Assembly: GCA_945860575.1 (NCBI GenBank)
Contig: CAMAQQ010000083.1
Location: 1 to 5,901 of the forward strand
DNA: 5,901 bases
Origin: Ferrithrix thermotolerans DSM 19514
GTDB lineage: Bacteria > Actinomycetota > Acidimicrobiia > Acidimicrobiales > Ilumatobacteraceae
Direction: 5' to 3'
Shown: positions 1-5,544 of the stretch, piece after piece
Numbering within the stretch: position 1 is the first letter of the stretch
Layout of the letters: the number at the start of each line of letters is the position of its first letter
Made by a program: the position numbers and the translations under genes
Notes under the pieces: model-generated
The model's input: only the letters and a program-made list of their open reading frames with translations
Told to the model about the DNA's origin: nothing
The model's database searches: none

Positions 1-149
1 GTCTTCGTGTTTATCGCGGAGCAACAGAAGTACCTCGCGTTCTTGGTGGTCTAGGTGTAGCAGTTCTTTCAACAAGTCACGGACTCATGACCGACCGCGA
101 GGCGCGGAAGCGCAACGTTGGTGGCGAAGTCATGTGTTTCGTGTGGTAA
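1..149 (+). CDS. rpsH: 30S ribosomal protein S8, C-terminal part (5' end outside window)
   Basis: Only the last 48 codons are present. The first complete codon begins at base 3 and the stop is TAA at 147-149. The peptide shows the S8 C-terminal signature: a PRVLGGLGVAVLSTSHGLMT segment, then DREARKRNVGGEV and the terminal aromatic end CFVW. S8 is a primary 16S rRNA-binding protein that organises the central domain of the 30S subunit. In E. coli it also represses spc operon translation by binding mRNA; whether that holds here cannot be judged because the upstream part is missing. It lies 25 nt before rplF, the standard spc operon order. Identification is secure from the conserved C-terminus and the context. 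Confidence 0.96.
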   Translation, partial: LRVYRGATEVPRVLGGLGVAVLSTSHGLMTDREARKRNVGGEVMCFVW

Positions 150-163
150 GCCAAGATTCGAAC

Positions 164-167
164 GGAG
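164..167 (+). promoter_or_regulatory. Ribosome binding site that fixes the rplF start
   Basis: GGAG lies 7 nt before the ATG at 175. It supports that start over the longer in-frame reading from 118. Confidence 0.75.
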
Positions 168-174
168 CCATCAA

Positions 175-717
175 ATGTCACGCATAGGAAAATCTGCAAT
201 CGCGGTGCCAACAGGGGTTGAAGTTTCAATCTCGGGCGCAGCGGTCACAATTAAAGGACCAAAGGGCAGTCTCAAACGTGAAATCCCGGTCGGTGTTTCT
301 GCGCGTCGCGAAGAAAACAACTTGGTTGTTGAGCGAGTAAATGACGAACGCGATTCACGATCGCGTCACGGTTTAACTCGTACTTTGCTGTCGAACATGA
401 TCATCGGCGTGACAGATGGTTACACCAAAGAACTTGATATTCAAGGAGTCGGTTATCGTGCCGAAGCACAAGGGCCAAATAAGTTGAAGCTTGCCCTGGG
501 CTTTTCGCATCCGATTGTTTACACCGCACCAGAAGGCATCACATTTGAAGTGACTGCGCAGACAAAAATTGTCGTTAAAGGTAACGACAAAGAAGTCGTT
601 GGCCAAGTTGCCGCAAACATTCGTAGCATGCGCAAGCCAGAGCCTTACAAGGGCAAAGGTGTTCGCTATTTGAATGAGCGTGTTCGTCGTAAGGCCGGCA
701 AGACCGGCAAGAAGTAA
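175..717 (+). CDS. rplF: 50S ribosomal protein L6
   Basis: A 180-residue protein, the usual L6 length. It begins MSRIGKSAIAVPTGV and carries the two L6 repeat domains, roughly residues 1-80 and 82-180. Residues 90-95 (QGVGYR) and 108-113 (LGFSHP) are typical. The family signature PEPYKGKGVRYLNE is at 155-168, followed by a basic tail. L6 binds 23S rRNA near the factor-binding region and the base of the L7/L12 stalk. The ATG at 175 is chosen because the sequence matches the family N-terminus from that Met and a GGAG site (164-167) sits 7 nt upstream. An in-frame start at 118 would overlap rpsH and add 19 unconserved residues. It lies between rpsH and rplR as in other spc operons. Confidence 0.98.
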   Translation: MSRIGKSAIAVPTGVEVSISGAAVTIKGPKGSLKREIPVGVSARREENNLVVERVNDERDSRSRHGLTRTLLSNMIIGVTDGYTKELDIQGVGYRAEAQGPNKLKLALGFSHPIVYTAPEGITFEVTAQTKIVVKGNDKEVVGQVAANIRSMRKPEPYKGKGVRYLNERVRRKAGKTGKK

Positions 718-745
718 CAACAAGAAAACTGGAGACTCAACTTTT

Positions 746-1114
746 ATGACTAGTGCAGCAGAGAAACGACACAGTGGGCGATTGCGCCGTCAACGCCGTG
801 TGCGTAAGAAGATTCATGGCACCGCCGATCGTCCACGCTTGGCCGTGTTTCGTAGCAACAAGCACTTATCGGCACAATTAATAGACGATGATGCTGGTCG
901 CACAATCGCTGCGGCATCGTCGCTTGAAGCCGACTTGCGAAAAGCAGGTTCGGGCTCGACAGTTGAAGCCGCAGCACGAGTTGGCCAAGCAGTCGCGCAA
1001 CGCGCCAAACTAATCGGAATCAACAAAGTTGTTTATGATCGCGGTGGATTTTTGTACCACGGTCGTATCGCAGCAGCAGCGCAGGCTGCTCGAGAAGAAG
1101 GCTTGGAGTTCTAA
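746..1114 (+). CDS. rplR: 50S ribosomal protein L18
   Basis: A 122-residue protein, the normal L18 size. The N-terminus is basic (residues 7-23, rich in Arg and Lys). RPRLAVFRSNKHLSAQLIDD follows at about 29-48, and the closing segment VVYDRGGFLYHGRIAA at 95-110 runs into an AAREEGLEF-type C-terminus, all characteristic of L18. L18 binds 5S rRNA together with L5 and helps dock it in the central protuberance. The ATG at 746 is preferred over an in-frame start at 674, which would overlap rplF and add 24 unconserved residues. A GGAG at 731-734 lies 11 nt upstream of 746, a rather long spacing. The TAA stop directly abuts the rpsE ATG, so translation of the two is probably coupled. Confidence 0.98.
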   Translation: MTSAAEKRHSGRLRRQRRVRKKIHGTADRPRLAVFRSNKHLSAQLIDDDAGRTIAAASSLEADLRKAGSGSTVEAAARVGQAVAQRAKLIGINKVVYDRGGFLYHGRIAAAAQAAREEGLEF

Positions 1115-1771
1115 ATGAGCAATGTAACCCCAGTTCCAGCAGTGCCAGGTGCAGAAGTCCCCGATCGTCGCGAACGCCGCGATCGTCGCGAGCCACGCGA
1201 AAAGCGCGAGCCTCGACCACCAGCAAAAGTCGGTGAAATCGGCGAGTCACGAGTTGTGCATATCAATCGCGTCGCCAAAGTCGTTAAGGGTGGTCGACGA
1301 TTTTCGTTCACCGCACTCGTCGTAATTGGAGATCGCAACGGTCGCGTTGGTCTTGGCTACGGAAAAGCAAAAGAAGTGCCATTGGCAATTCAAAAAGGCA
1401 CCGAAGAAGCAAAGCGAAATCTGTTTCATGTTGCTCTCGCCGGAACGACGATAACTCATGCAACGATCGGGATTAACGGCGCGGGTCGAGTAATGCTCAA
1501 GCCTGCAGCGCCTGGTACTGGTGTTATTGCCGGCGGTGCAGCGCGAATCATTCTTGAAGAAGCCGGAATCAAAGACGTGCTTGCAAAAGTTCTTGGTTCG
1601 CCGAACGCAATCAATGTCGCTCGCGCAACAATCAATGGTCTCAAGGGCCTGCAGCGCCCAGACGAAGTTGCCAAACGTCGCGGATTGCCAGCAGAAGACT
1701 TTGTTCCAAAAGGAATGTTGCGTGCTTACACAGAGCGTCAGAAAACAATCTCAAGTCTCGGAGCGAAATAG
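1115..1771 (+). CDS. rpsE: 30S ribosomal protein S5, with a charged N-terminal extension
   Basis: A 218-residue protein, longer than the roughly 165 residues of E. coli S5 because of about 42 extra N-terminal residues. The double-stranded-RNA-binding-like N-domain spans about 45-110, with HINRVAKVVKGGRRFSFTAL at 49-68 and GYGKAKEVPLAIQKG at 81-95. The C-terminal domain covers about 120-200, with PAAPGTGVIAGGAAR at 130-144. S5 sits at the 30S mRNA entry/decoding side and contributes to fidelity and helicase activity. The extension is low-complexity: residues 17-34 read as three hexads, DRRERR, DRREPR and EKREPR. Charged S5 extensions are common in actinobacteria. The start follows the rplR stop with no gap, with GGAG (1105-1108) 6 nt upstream inside rplR. 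Confidence 0.98.
   Translation: MSNVTPVPAVPGAEVPDRRERRDRREPREKREPRPPAKVGEIGESRVVHINRVAKVVKGGRRFSFTALVVIGDRNGRVGLGYGKAKEVPLAIQKGTEEAKRNLFHVALAGTTITHATIGINGAGRVMLKPAAPGTGVIAGGAARIILEEAGIKDVLAKVLGSPNAINVARATINGLKGLQRPDEVAKRRGLPAEDFVPKGMLRAYTERQKTISSLGAK
1163..1216 (+). repeat. 18-nt imperfect tandem repeat encoding hexads in S5
   Basis: Bases 1163-1180 and 1181-1198 share the first 11 bases (gatcgtcgcga) and 15 of 18 positions overall. A more diverged third unit occupies 1199-1216. The units are in frame with rpsE and encode DRRERR, DRREPR and EKREPR, so copy changes would preserve the reading frame. Confidence 0.75.
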
Positions 1772-1773
1772 TC

Positions 1774-2055
1774 ATGGCTGTTACTAAAAAAGCTGCCGCG
1801 CCTAAGGTCGCGAAGAAAGCTGTTGAAAAAAAAGCACCAGCAGCGAAAGCGACGCGTAAAGCGCACACCGGCCCGACGGTTGTCGTCAAACAGGTGCGAT
1901 CACAAATCGGAATTATGCCAAAGACAAAAGCAACGATGCGTGCACTTGGTCTTCGCAAAATTGGTGATGTAAACACCTTGCCAGATCGTCCGGAGATTCG
2001 CGGCATGATTGCGCGCGTACCTCATCTAATTGAAGTAAATCGAAAAGGAGCATAG
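1774..2055 (+). CDS. rpmD: 50S ribosomal protein L30, with a Lys/Ala-rich N-terminal tail
   Basis: A 93-residue protein. Bacterial L30 is usually about 60 residues, and that core is seen here from about residue 34 (PTVVVKQVRSQIG) through GLRKIGDVNTLPD (59-71) to the C-terminus near RVPHLIEV. The first 33 residues are a low-complexity basic tail of Lys, Ala, Pro and Val resembling histone H1-like or ribosomal tails in actinobacteria. L30 is a late-assembling 23S rRNA-binding protein of the large subunit. The ATG at 1774 has a GGAG site (1760-1763) 10 nt upstream, inside the end of rpsE, and no good later start precedes the core, so the tail is probably translated. It is 2 nt after rpsE and 2 nt before rplO. 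Confidence 0.95.
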   Translation: MAVTKKAAAPKVAKKAVEKKAPAAKATRKAHTGPTVVVKQVRSQIGIMPKTKATMRALGLRKIGDVNTLPDRPEIRGMIARVPHLIEVNRKGA

Positions 2056-2057
2056 TC

Positions 2058-2546
2058 ATGCGCGTTGACGAAATTGGGCCACGCCACGGAGCACGAAAGA
2101 AGCCAAAGCGCGTAGGTCGTGGTACTGGTGGTAAAGGTGGCAAGACCGCAGGTCGTGGAACCAAGGGTCAGTACGCGCGTAACACAGTTGCCCGTGGTTT
2201 CGAAGGTGGACAGATGCCACTCAAGCAACGCGTACCAAAGTTGAAGGGTTTCAATAACCCGTTTCGAGTTGAGTATTACGCGGTCAATCTTGACGCCGTT
2301 GATTCTCTTGGCGTTGCCGAAGTAGATCCAGCGTCACTGGTTGCCGGTGGAGTTGCTCATAAAGGCCAAATGATCAAAGTTCTTGGTCGTGGAAAAATCA
2401 CTCGTGCGGTCAAAGTCTCGGTTCATGCGATTTCTAAATCAGCACAAGACGCAATTGTCGCTGCCGGCGGGTCTGTAGTTATTTTGCCTCCAACATTTAG
2501 GGGCGTTCGACCACCTGCTAAGGGCAGTCAGTTCACTAACCGCTAG
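2058..2546 (+). CDS. rplO: 50S ribosomal protein L15
   Basis: A 162-residue protein, slightly longer than the usual 145-150. The N-terminal part is the glycine- and lysine-rich, extended L15 region (residues 17-40, including VGRGTGGKGGKTAGRGTKGQ). ARGFEGGQMPLKQRVPKLKG follows at 45-64, then a folded C-terminal domain with KVLGRGKITRAVKV at 107-120 and the IVAAGGSVVIL motif at 133-143. The tail RPPAKGSQFTNR is poorly conserved. L15 is an early 23S rRNA-binding assembly protein whose extended arm penetrates the subunit core. A strong AAGGAG site (2045-2050) inside the end of rpmD lies 7 nt before the ATG. It occupies the usual place before secY. Confidence 0.98.
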   Translation: MRVDEIGPRHGARKKPKRVGRGTGGKGGKTAGRGTKGQYARNTVARGFEGGQMPLKQRVPKLKGFNNPFRVEYYAVNLDAVDSLGVAEVDPASLVAGGVAHKGQMIKVLGRGKITRAVKVSVHAISKSAQDAIVAAGGSVVILPPTFRGVRPPAKGSQFTNR

Positions 2547-2582
2547 TACAGTTCGTTTGGTTCGGCTCACACAACAAATAGC

Positions 2583-2586
2583 GAGG
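2583..2586 (+). promoter_or_regulatory. Ribosome binding site for the GTG start of secY
   Basis: GAGG lies 7 nt before GTG 2594. The nearby ATG at 2589 is out of frame with SecY, so this site and the in-frame TAG at 2579-2581 decide the GTG start. Confidence 0.7.
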
Positions 2587-2593
2587 CAATGTC

Positions 2594-3913
2594 GTGGCAA
2601 AAATTAGCAACATCTTCAAAGTTGCAGAACTTCGAAATAAGATTCTGTTCACTCTTGCAATGCTGGCGATCTATCGTCTGGGCAGTTCATTGCGCGTACC
2701 TGGAGTTGATGCTCAAGCGATCAGCCAACTTCGTGAAGCTTCAAAATCACAGGGCGCTCTAGGCTTTCTTAACCTATTTTCTGGTGGCGCATTCGGCAGT
2801 TTCTCAATTTTTGCTCTCGGCATCATGCCTTACATCACTGCGAGCATCATCATGCAGGTACTCACTGTTGTGATCCCAAAACTTGAGCAATGGCAGCAAG
2901 AAGGCGCAACTGGCCAGCGCAAAATCACACAATGGACTCGCTATGTCGCAATTGGTATAGCCACGTTGCAGGGCGCAGGTTTAACTTTTATTTTCGGTCA
3001 GGGTCGAGGTTCGGCATTTTTCGGCGCGAGCACTCAGGCGCCAGATGTCGTATTGCTGGATCCATTCATGCCACGAGCATTGCTGGTGATTCCGTCACTT
3101 GTTGCGGGTACCGCATTGTTGATGTGGCTTGGTGAACTAATTAGTCAGCGCGGCATCGGCAACGGTATGTCGATGGTTATTTTCGCTTCGGTAGTCAGCG
3201 ACTTACCTTATGGCTACTATTCGCTGTTGCAGACACGAAAAACTCTTGTGTTCATAATTTTGGTGTCGCTTTCGATTGGCATCATCATCGCAGTTGTGCG
3301 TGTTGAACTTGGTCAACGGCGTATTCCTGTGCAATTTGCCAAACGAGTTGTGGGTCGAAAAATGTATGGCGGTCAGAATACATATATCCCGCTGAAAGTA
3401 AACCAGTCGGGTGTTGTGCCGATTATTTTCGCCAGTTCGGTGTTGTTATTGCCAGTTCTAATGTCGAACATGCTTGGTAGTGGTGAAGGTTGGCGCGGGT
3501 CAATTGCCAGGTTCGTCGACCAATACCTTATTAATAGTCAGAACTTGTTGTATGTCACGATTTTCGGGCTTTTGATTATTGCGTTCGCATACTTTTACAA
3601 CTCAATTGCGTTTGATCCGATTCGTCAAGCAGACCAATTGCGCAAACAAGGCGGGTTCGTTCCTGGAATTCGTCCCGGTCAACAGACCGAAACATTTTTG
3701 GGCAAGACCGTTAATCGCATCACTTTGCCCGGAGCGACCTTCGTTGCTGTAATCGCGATTTTGCCGTACATCGTTCTTTGGGTTGGTAATGTTTCGTCGT
3801 TTCCGTTTGCCGGAACGACTGTGTTGATCGCTGTCGGTGTGGCACTAGAACTGATGCGCCAAATCGATAGTCAGTTAATGCAACGCAATTATGAAGGTTT
3901 CCTCAAGCAATAA
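2594..3913 (+). CDS. secY: Sec translocon channel subunit SecY
   Basis: A 439-residue polytopic membrane protein, normal SecY length, forming the protein-conducting channel with SecE and SecG. Ten hydrophobic segments are visible near residues 17-35, 72-93, 114-135, 160-180, 190-207, 217-236, 273-292, 317-337, 377-397 and 404-422. The first family signature, GIMPYITASIIMQVL, is at 76-90 and follows the plug region. The second spans LGELISQRGIGNGMSMVIF (179-197). The large cytoplasmic loops carry QRRIPVQFAKR (241-251) and GGFVPGIRPG (353-362), whose Arg360 matches the essential Arg357 of E. coli SecY in the SecA/ribosome-contacting loop. The start is GTG: an in-frame TAG at 2579-2581 excludes earlier starts and GAGG (2583-2586) lies 7 nt upstream. 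A 47-nt gap separates it from rplO. Confidence 0.98.
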   Translation: MAKISNIFKVAELRNKILFTLAMLAIYRLGSSLRVPGVDAQAISQLREASKSQGALGFLNLFSGGAFGSFSIFALGIMPYITASIIMQVLTVVIPKLEQWQQEGATGQRKITQWTRYVAIGIATLQGAGLTFIFGQGRGSAFFGASTQAPDVVLLDPFMPRALLVIPSLVAGTALLMWLGELISQRGIGNGMSMVIFASVVSDLPYGYYSLLQTRKTLVFIILVSLSIGIIIAVVRVELGQRRIPVQFAKRVVGRKMYGGQNTYIPLKVNQSGVVPIIFASSVLLLPVLMSNMLGSGEGWRGSIARFVDQYLINSQNLLYVTIFGLLIIAFAYFYNSIAFDPIRQADQLRKQGGFVPGIRPGQQTETFLGKTVNRITLPGATFVAVIAILPYIVLWVGNVSSFPFAGTTVLIAVGVALELMRQIDSQLMQRNYEGFLKQ

Positions 3914-3974
3914 ATCATTAAACACGTAAATTTTTTTATAACGTTTTATTGGCCAAGGATCGGAATCAAAACTC
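3914..3974 (+). promoter_or_regulatory. AT-rich secY-adk spacer with a possible internal promoter
   Basis: This 61-nt gap is much more AT-rich than its surroundings, including a run of seven T (3931-3937). It contains TATAAC at 3937-3942, which matches 5 of 6 bases of the sigma-70 type -10 hexamer. No convincing -35 hexamer is seen at 16-18 nt upstream, so promoter function is a guess. No GC-rich hairpin precedes the T run, so it does not look like an intrinsic terminator. Confidence 0.3.
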
Positions 3975-4631
3975 ATGAGCGGTGGAGTGCGAATAATTAT
4001 GTTCGGCCGACAGGGTGCCGGCAAGGGAACACAAAGCGCAAGACTCGCCGAGCATTTCGGTGTGCCACATATTTCGACCGGAGAAATGCTTCGAAATGCA
4101 GTCAAACAGCACTCAGTTGTTGGGCGCGCAGCCAAAGCAGTTCTAGAACGCGGCGAACTTGTTGACGACGACCTGATGGTTTCTCTAGTGCAAGGTCGCA
4201 TCGGGCAGGCAGATGCGCGCATCGCGGGTTATGTACTTGACGGGTTTCCACGCACGGTTGGTCAGGCTTCGGCTTTTGACTCATTGACCGAGGCCCGACC
4301 AGTTGGTTTTGTGATTGATTTAGATGTCGCGCGAGAAATCGTTTTGGTTCGACTTTCGGGTCGGCGAGTCTGTGAGTCGTGCTCGACGAACTACACCGCG
4401 CCAGAAAACGAACCAAAGCCGTGGAAATGTGAGAAGTGTGGCGGGGCAGTTGTCCAGCGAACCGACGACACCCAACAGGCGATCAATCATCGACTTGATG
4501 TCTATGAGGCTCAAACTGCCCCATTAATTACCTTCTATCACGGGCGCGGGTCGCTACATGTAGTAGACGGGGTCGGCTCGCCAGACGAAGTCTTTGGTCG
4601 CCTCAAGTCGGTAGTTGAGTCGGGCAAATAA
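3975..4631 (+). CDS. adk: Adenylate kinase, long zinc-LID type
   Basis: A 218-residue cytosolic enzyme catalysing ATP + AMP to 2 ADP. The P-loop is GRQGAGKGT at 11-19; the more usual form is GPPGAGKGT. The AMP-binding region includes HISTGEMLR at 32-40. The adenylate kinase signature LDGFPRT is at 88-94, with Arg93 in it. The LID domain (about 128-165) is the long form and holds four cysteines, Cys133, Cys136, Cys152 and Cys155, arranged as two CxxC pairs, which predicts structural zinc binding. The C-terminal part has QRTDD (161-165) and NHRLDVYEAQTAPLI (171-185), giving the expected arginines. The Shine-Dalgarno is weak: GGA at 3962-3964, or AAGGA at 3955-3959 with a long 15-nt spacing. It follows secY as in many bacteria but is not followed by map. 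Confidence 0.97.
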   Translation: MSGGVRIIMFGRQGAGKGTQSARLAEHFGVPHISTGEMLRNAVKQHSVVGRAAKAVLERGELVDDDLMVSLVQGRIGQADARIAGYVLDGFPRTVGQASAFDSLTEARPVGFVIDLDVAREIVLVRLSGRRVCESCSTNYTAPENEPKPWKCEKCGGAVVQRTDDTQQAINHRLDVYEAQTAPLITFYHGRGSLHVVDGVGSPDEVFGRLKSVVESGK

Positions 4632-4686
4632 GCCGAGATTTTCAGAACCACGAATCCTTGAATCTTCAGCATCTCAATTCGTTATA

Positions 4687-4702
4687 TCTCAGGGGTTTGA
4701 GA
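4687..4702 (+). repeat. Small inverted repeat (stem-loop 1) in the adk-infA spacer
   Basis: TCTCA (4687-4691) pairs with TGAGA (4698-4702) around a 6-nt loop. The 5-bp stem is short and could be chance. It overlaps the TTGAGA promoter-like hexamer. Confidence 0.3.
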
Positions 4703-4713
4703 GCGACAACTCG

Positions 4714-4737
4714 GGGCGATAGCGTGACAAGTCGCCC
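4714..4737 (+). repeat. Inverted repeat (stem-loop 2) in the adk-infA spacer
   Basis: GGGCGA (4714-4719) is perfectly complementary to TCGCCC (4732-4737), leaving a 12-nt loop that can be closed further by a T-G wobble. Its 3' arm shares GCCC (4734-4737) with the outer stem of the next hairpin, so the full forms of the two cannot exist together. Confidence 0.5.
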
Positions 4738-4761
4738 TAAACGATCATTTGATCGTCGGGC
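4734..4761 (+). repeat. Inverted repeat (stem-loop 3) in the adk-infA spacer
   Basis: ACGATCA (4741-4747) and TGATCGT (4750-4756) form a perfect 7-bp stem. An outer GCCC (4734-4737) with GGGC (4758-4761) can extend it across a small internal loop. No U-tract follows, so it is not a classical intrinsic terminator. As DNA the core is a 16-bp perfect palindrome (4741-4756), so a protein operator is an alternative to an RNA hairpin. Confidence 0.5.
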
Positions 4762-4788
4762 CCAAATGTAATAAAACAGAAATAGTTC

Positions 4789-4792
4789 GGAG
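4789..4792 (+). promoter_or_regulatory. Ribosome binding site for the TTG start of infA
   Basis: GGAG lies 5 nt before TTG 4798. An in-frame TAG at 4783-4785 rules out any earlier start, which makes TTG the only start that keeps the conserved IF-1 N-terminus. Confidence 0.75.
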
Positions 4793-4797
4793 AAACT

Positions 4798-5022
4798 TTG
4801 CCCAAAAATAAGGAAGATGCAATCGTGCTGGAAGGCAAGATTACTGAATCCCTACCCAACGCAATGTTTCGAGTTGAGCTTGAAAACGGACACACAGTTT
4901 TGGCTCACATTTCAGGAAAGATGCGAATGAATTACATTCGAATTCTTCCTGGCGACAAAGTGCAAGTAGAACTAACACCGTATGACCTCACCAGAGGTCG
5001 TATTACTTACCGATTTAAATAA
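4798..5022 (+). CDS. infA: Translation initiation factor IF-1
   Basis: A 74-residue protein, about the family length (72-73). It forms a single OB/S1-like fold: DAIVLEGKITESLPNAMFRV at 7-26, ENGHTVLAHISGKMRMNYIR at 29-48, and PGDKVQVELTPYDLTRGRIT at 51-70, ending YRFK. IF-1 binds the 30S A site next to S12, blocks premature tRNA entry and assists IF-2 and IF-3. The start codon is TTG; the next in-frame alternative, GTG at 4825, would delete conserved residues. The gene is preceded by a 166-nt spacer rather than by map and is followed after 11 nt by rpmJ, the usual alpha-operon entry. A TTG start is less efficient in general and may lower expression. Confidence 0.97.
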   Translation: MPKNKEDAIVLEGKITESLPNAMFRVELENGHTVLAHISGKMRMNYIRILPGDKVQVELTPYDLTRGRITYRFK

Positions 5023-5033
5023 GAAGGCGTGCA

Positions 5034-5147
5034 GTGAAAGTAAGAACCAGCGTTAAAAAAATATGCGAGAAGTGCAAGATTATCCGTCGGCACGGTCGCG
5101 TAATGGTGATCTGCGAAAACCCACGTCATAAGCAACGTCAAGGCTGA
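5034..5147 (+). CDS. rpmJ: 50S ribosomal protein L36
   Basis: A 37-residue protein read MKVRTSVKKICEKCKIIRRH, then GRVMVICENPRHKQRQG, the full usual L36 length. It carries the zinc-ribbon ligands Cys11, Cys14, Cys27 and His32, so it is the zinc-containing (C+) form. L36 is a small late-assembly protein bound to 23S rRNA near the base of the L7/L12 stalk. The start is GTG at 5034. AGAAGG (5022-5027) lies 6 nt upstream, overlapping the infA stop, and an in-frame TAA at 5016-5018 prevents a longer reading. It lies between infA and rpsM, as in most bacteria. Confidence 0.97.
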   Translation: MKVRTSVKKICEKCKIIRRHGRVMVICENPRHKQRQG

Positions 5148-5161
5148 GCGAGAGAGAAAAA

Positions 5162-5542
5162 ATGGCACGTATTTCAGGAGTAGACATTCCGCGCGAGAAG
5201 CGCCTCGAGATAGGGCTGACCTATATTTTTGGTATCGGTCGCGTTACCGCGAAAAGACTTTGCAGCGAAACTGGTATTAGTCCAGACACTCGCGTGCGTG
5301 ATCTGACTGACTCTGAGGTCAACAAGATTCGTATGTTCATCGAGAACAACCTCAGTGTTGAAGGCGATCGTCGTCGAAATGTTCAAACAGACATCAAGCG
5401 AAAAATTGAAATTGGTTCATACCAAGGCACTCGTCATCGCAAGGGATTACCGGTTCGTGGTCAGCGCACACACACAAATGCGCGCACACGAAAAGGACCG
5501 AAGAAGACGGTAGCTAACAAGAAAATGGCAGTGAGGAAGTAA
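5162..5542 (+). CDS. rpsM: 30S ribosomal protein S13
   Basis: A 126-residue protein of normal length. It starts MARISGVDIPREKRLEIGLT, with the helix-two-turn-helix region around YIFGIGRVTAKRL (21-33). The S13 signature RKGLPVRGQRTHTNARTRKG spans 93-112, and a basic flexible tail rich in Lys and Arg follows. S13 lies in the 30S head, contacts L5 and the B1 bridges, and its tail touches P-site tRNA. The ATG at 5162 is the only start that fits the family N-terminus. The preceding 14 nt hold only a purine-rich GAGAGAG-like stretch, a weak Shine-Dalgarno. It is followed 2 nt later by rpsK. Confidence 0.98.
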   Translation: MARISGVDIPREKRLEIGLTYIFGIGRVTAKRLCSETGISPDTRVRDLTDSEVNKIRMFIENNLSVEGDRRRNVQTDIKRKIEIGSYQGTRHRKGLPVRGQRTHTNARTRKGPKKTVANKKMAVRK

Positions 5543-5544
5543 CT

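Larger units (their letters stand above)
4632..4797 (+). promoter_or_regulatory. 166-nt non-coding spacer between adk and infA, possible leader/promoter region
   Basis: No conserved coding sequence is visible here. Two promoter-like pairs can be read: TTGAAT (4658-4663) with TTATAT (4682-4687), spacer 18 nt, and TTGAGA (4697-4702) with TAGCGT (4720-4725), spacer 17 nt. The second fits the relaxed TAnnnT -10 of actinobacteria. Several inverted repeats follow or overlap these (listed separately). The last 25 nt before the infA ribosome binding site are A-rich and apparently unstructured. The position, directly before infA and the alpha-operon genes, suggests a secondary promoter with a short leader; this is inferred from sequence only. 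Confidence 0.4.

Noticed and set aside
118..174. In-frame upstream GTG start for rplF at 118
   Set aside because: It overlaps the end of rpsH, adds 19 residues with no family match, and the ATG at 175 has a well-spaced GGAG.
674..745. In-frame upstream start for rplR at 674
   Set aside because: It overlaps rplF, and the added 24 residues look like an out-of-frame reading of its basic tail. ATG 746 fits the L18 family N-terminus.
1826..1833. Run of eight A in rpmD as a possible programmed frameshift site
   Set aside because: The normal frame gives a complete L30 core, and the shifted frame gives no recognisable protein and soon stops. Lys codons alone explain the run.
2589..2591. ATG just before secY as its start
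   Set aside because: It is not in frame with SecY; the correct frame starts with GTG at 2594.
3931..3950. T-rich run after secY as an intrinsic terminator
   Set aside because: No GC-rich stem precedes the T run.
4324..4527. Second plus-strand open frame inside adk
   Set aside because: It is entirely within the zinc-LID and C-terminal part of adk in another frame, and has no family features.
4734..4772. Stem-loop 3 as an intrinsic terminator after adk
   Set aside because: The hairpin is followed by an A-rich sequence, not a T-tract, on the + strand.
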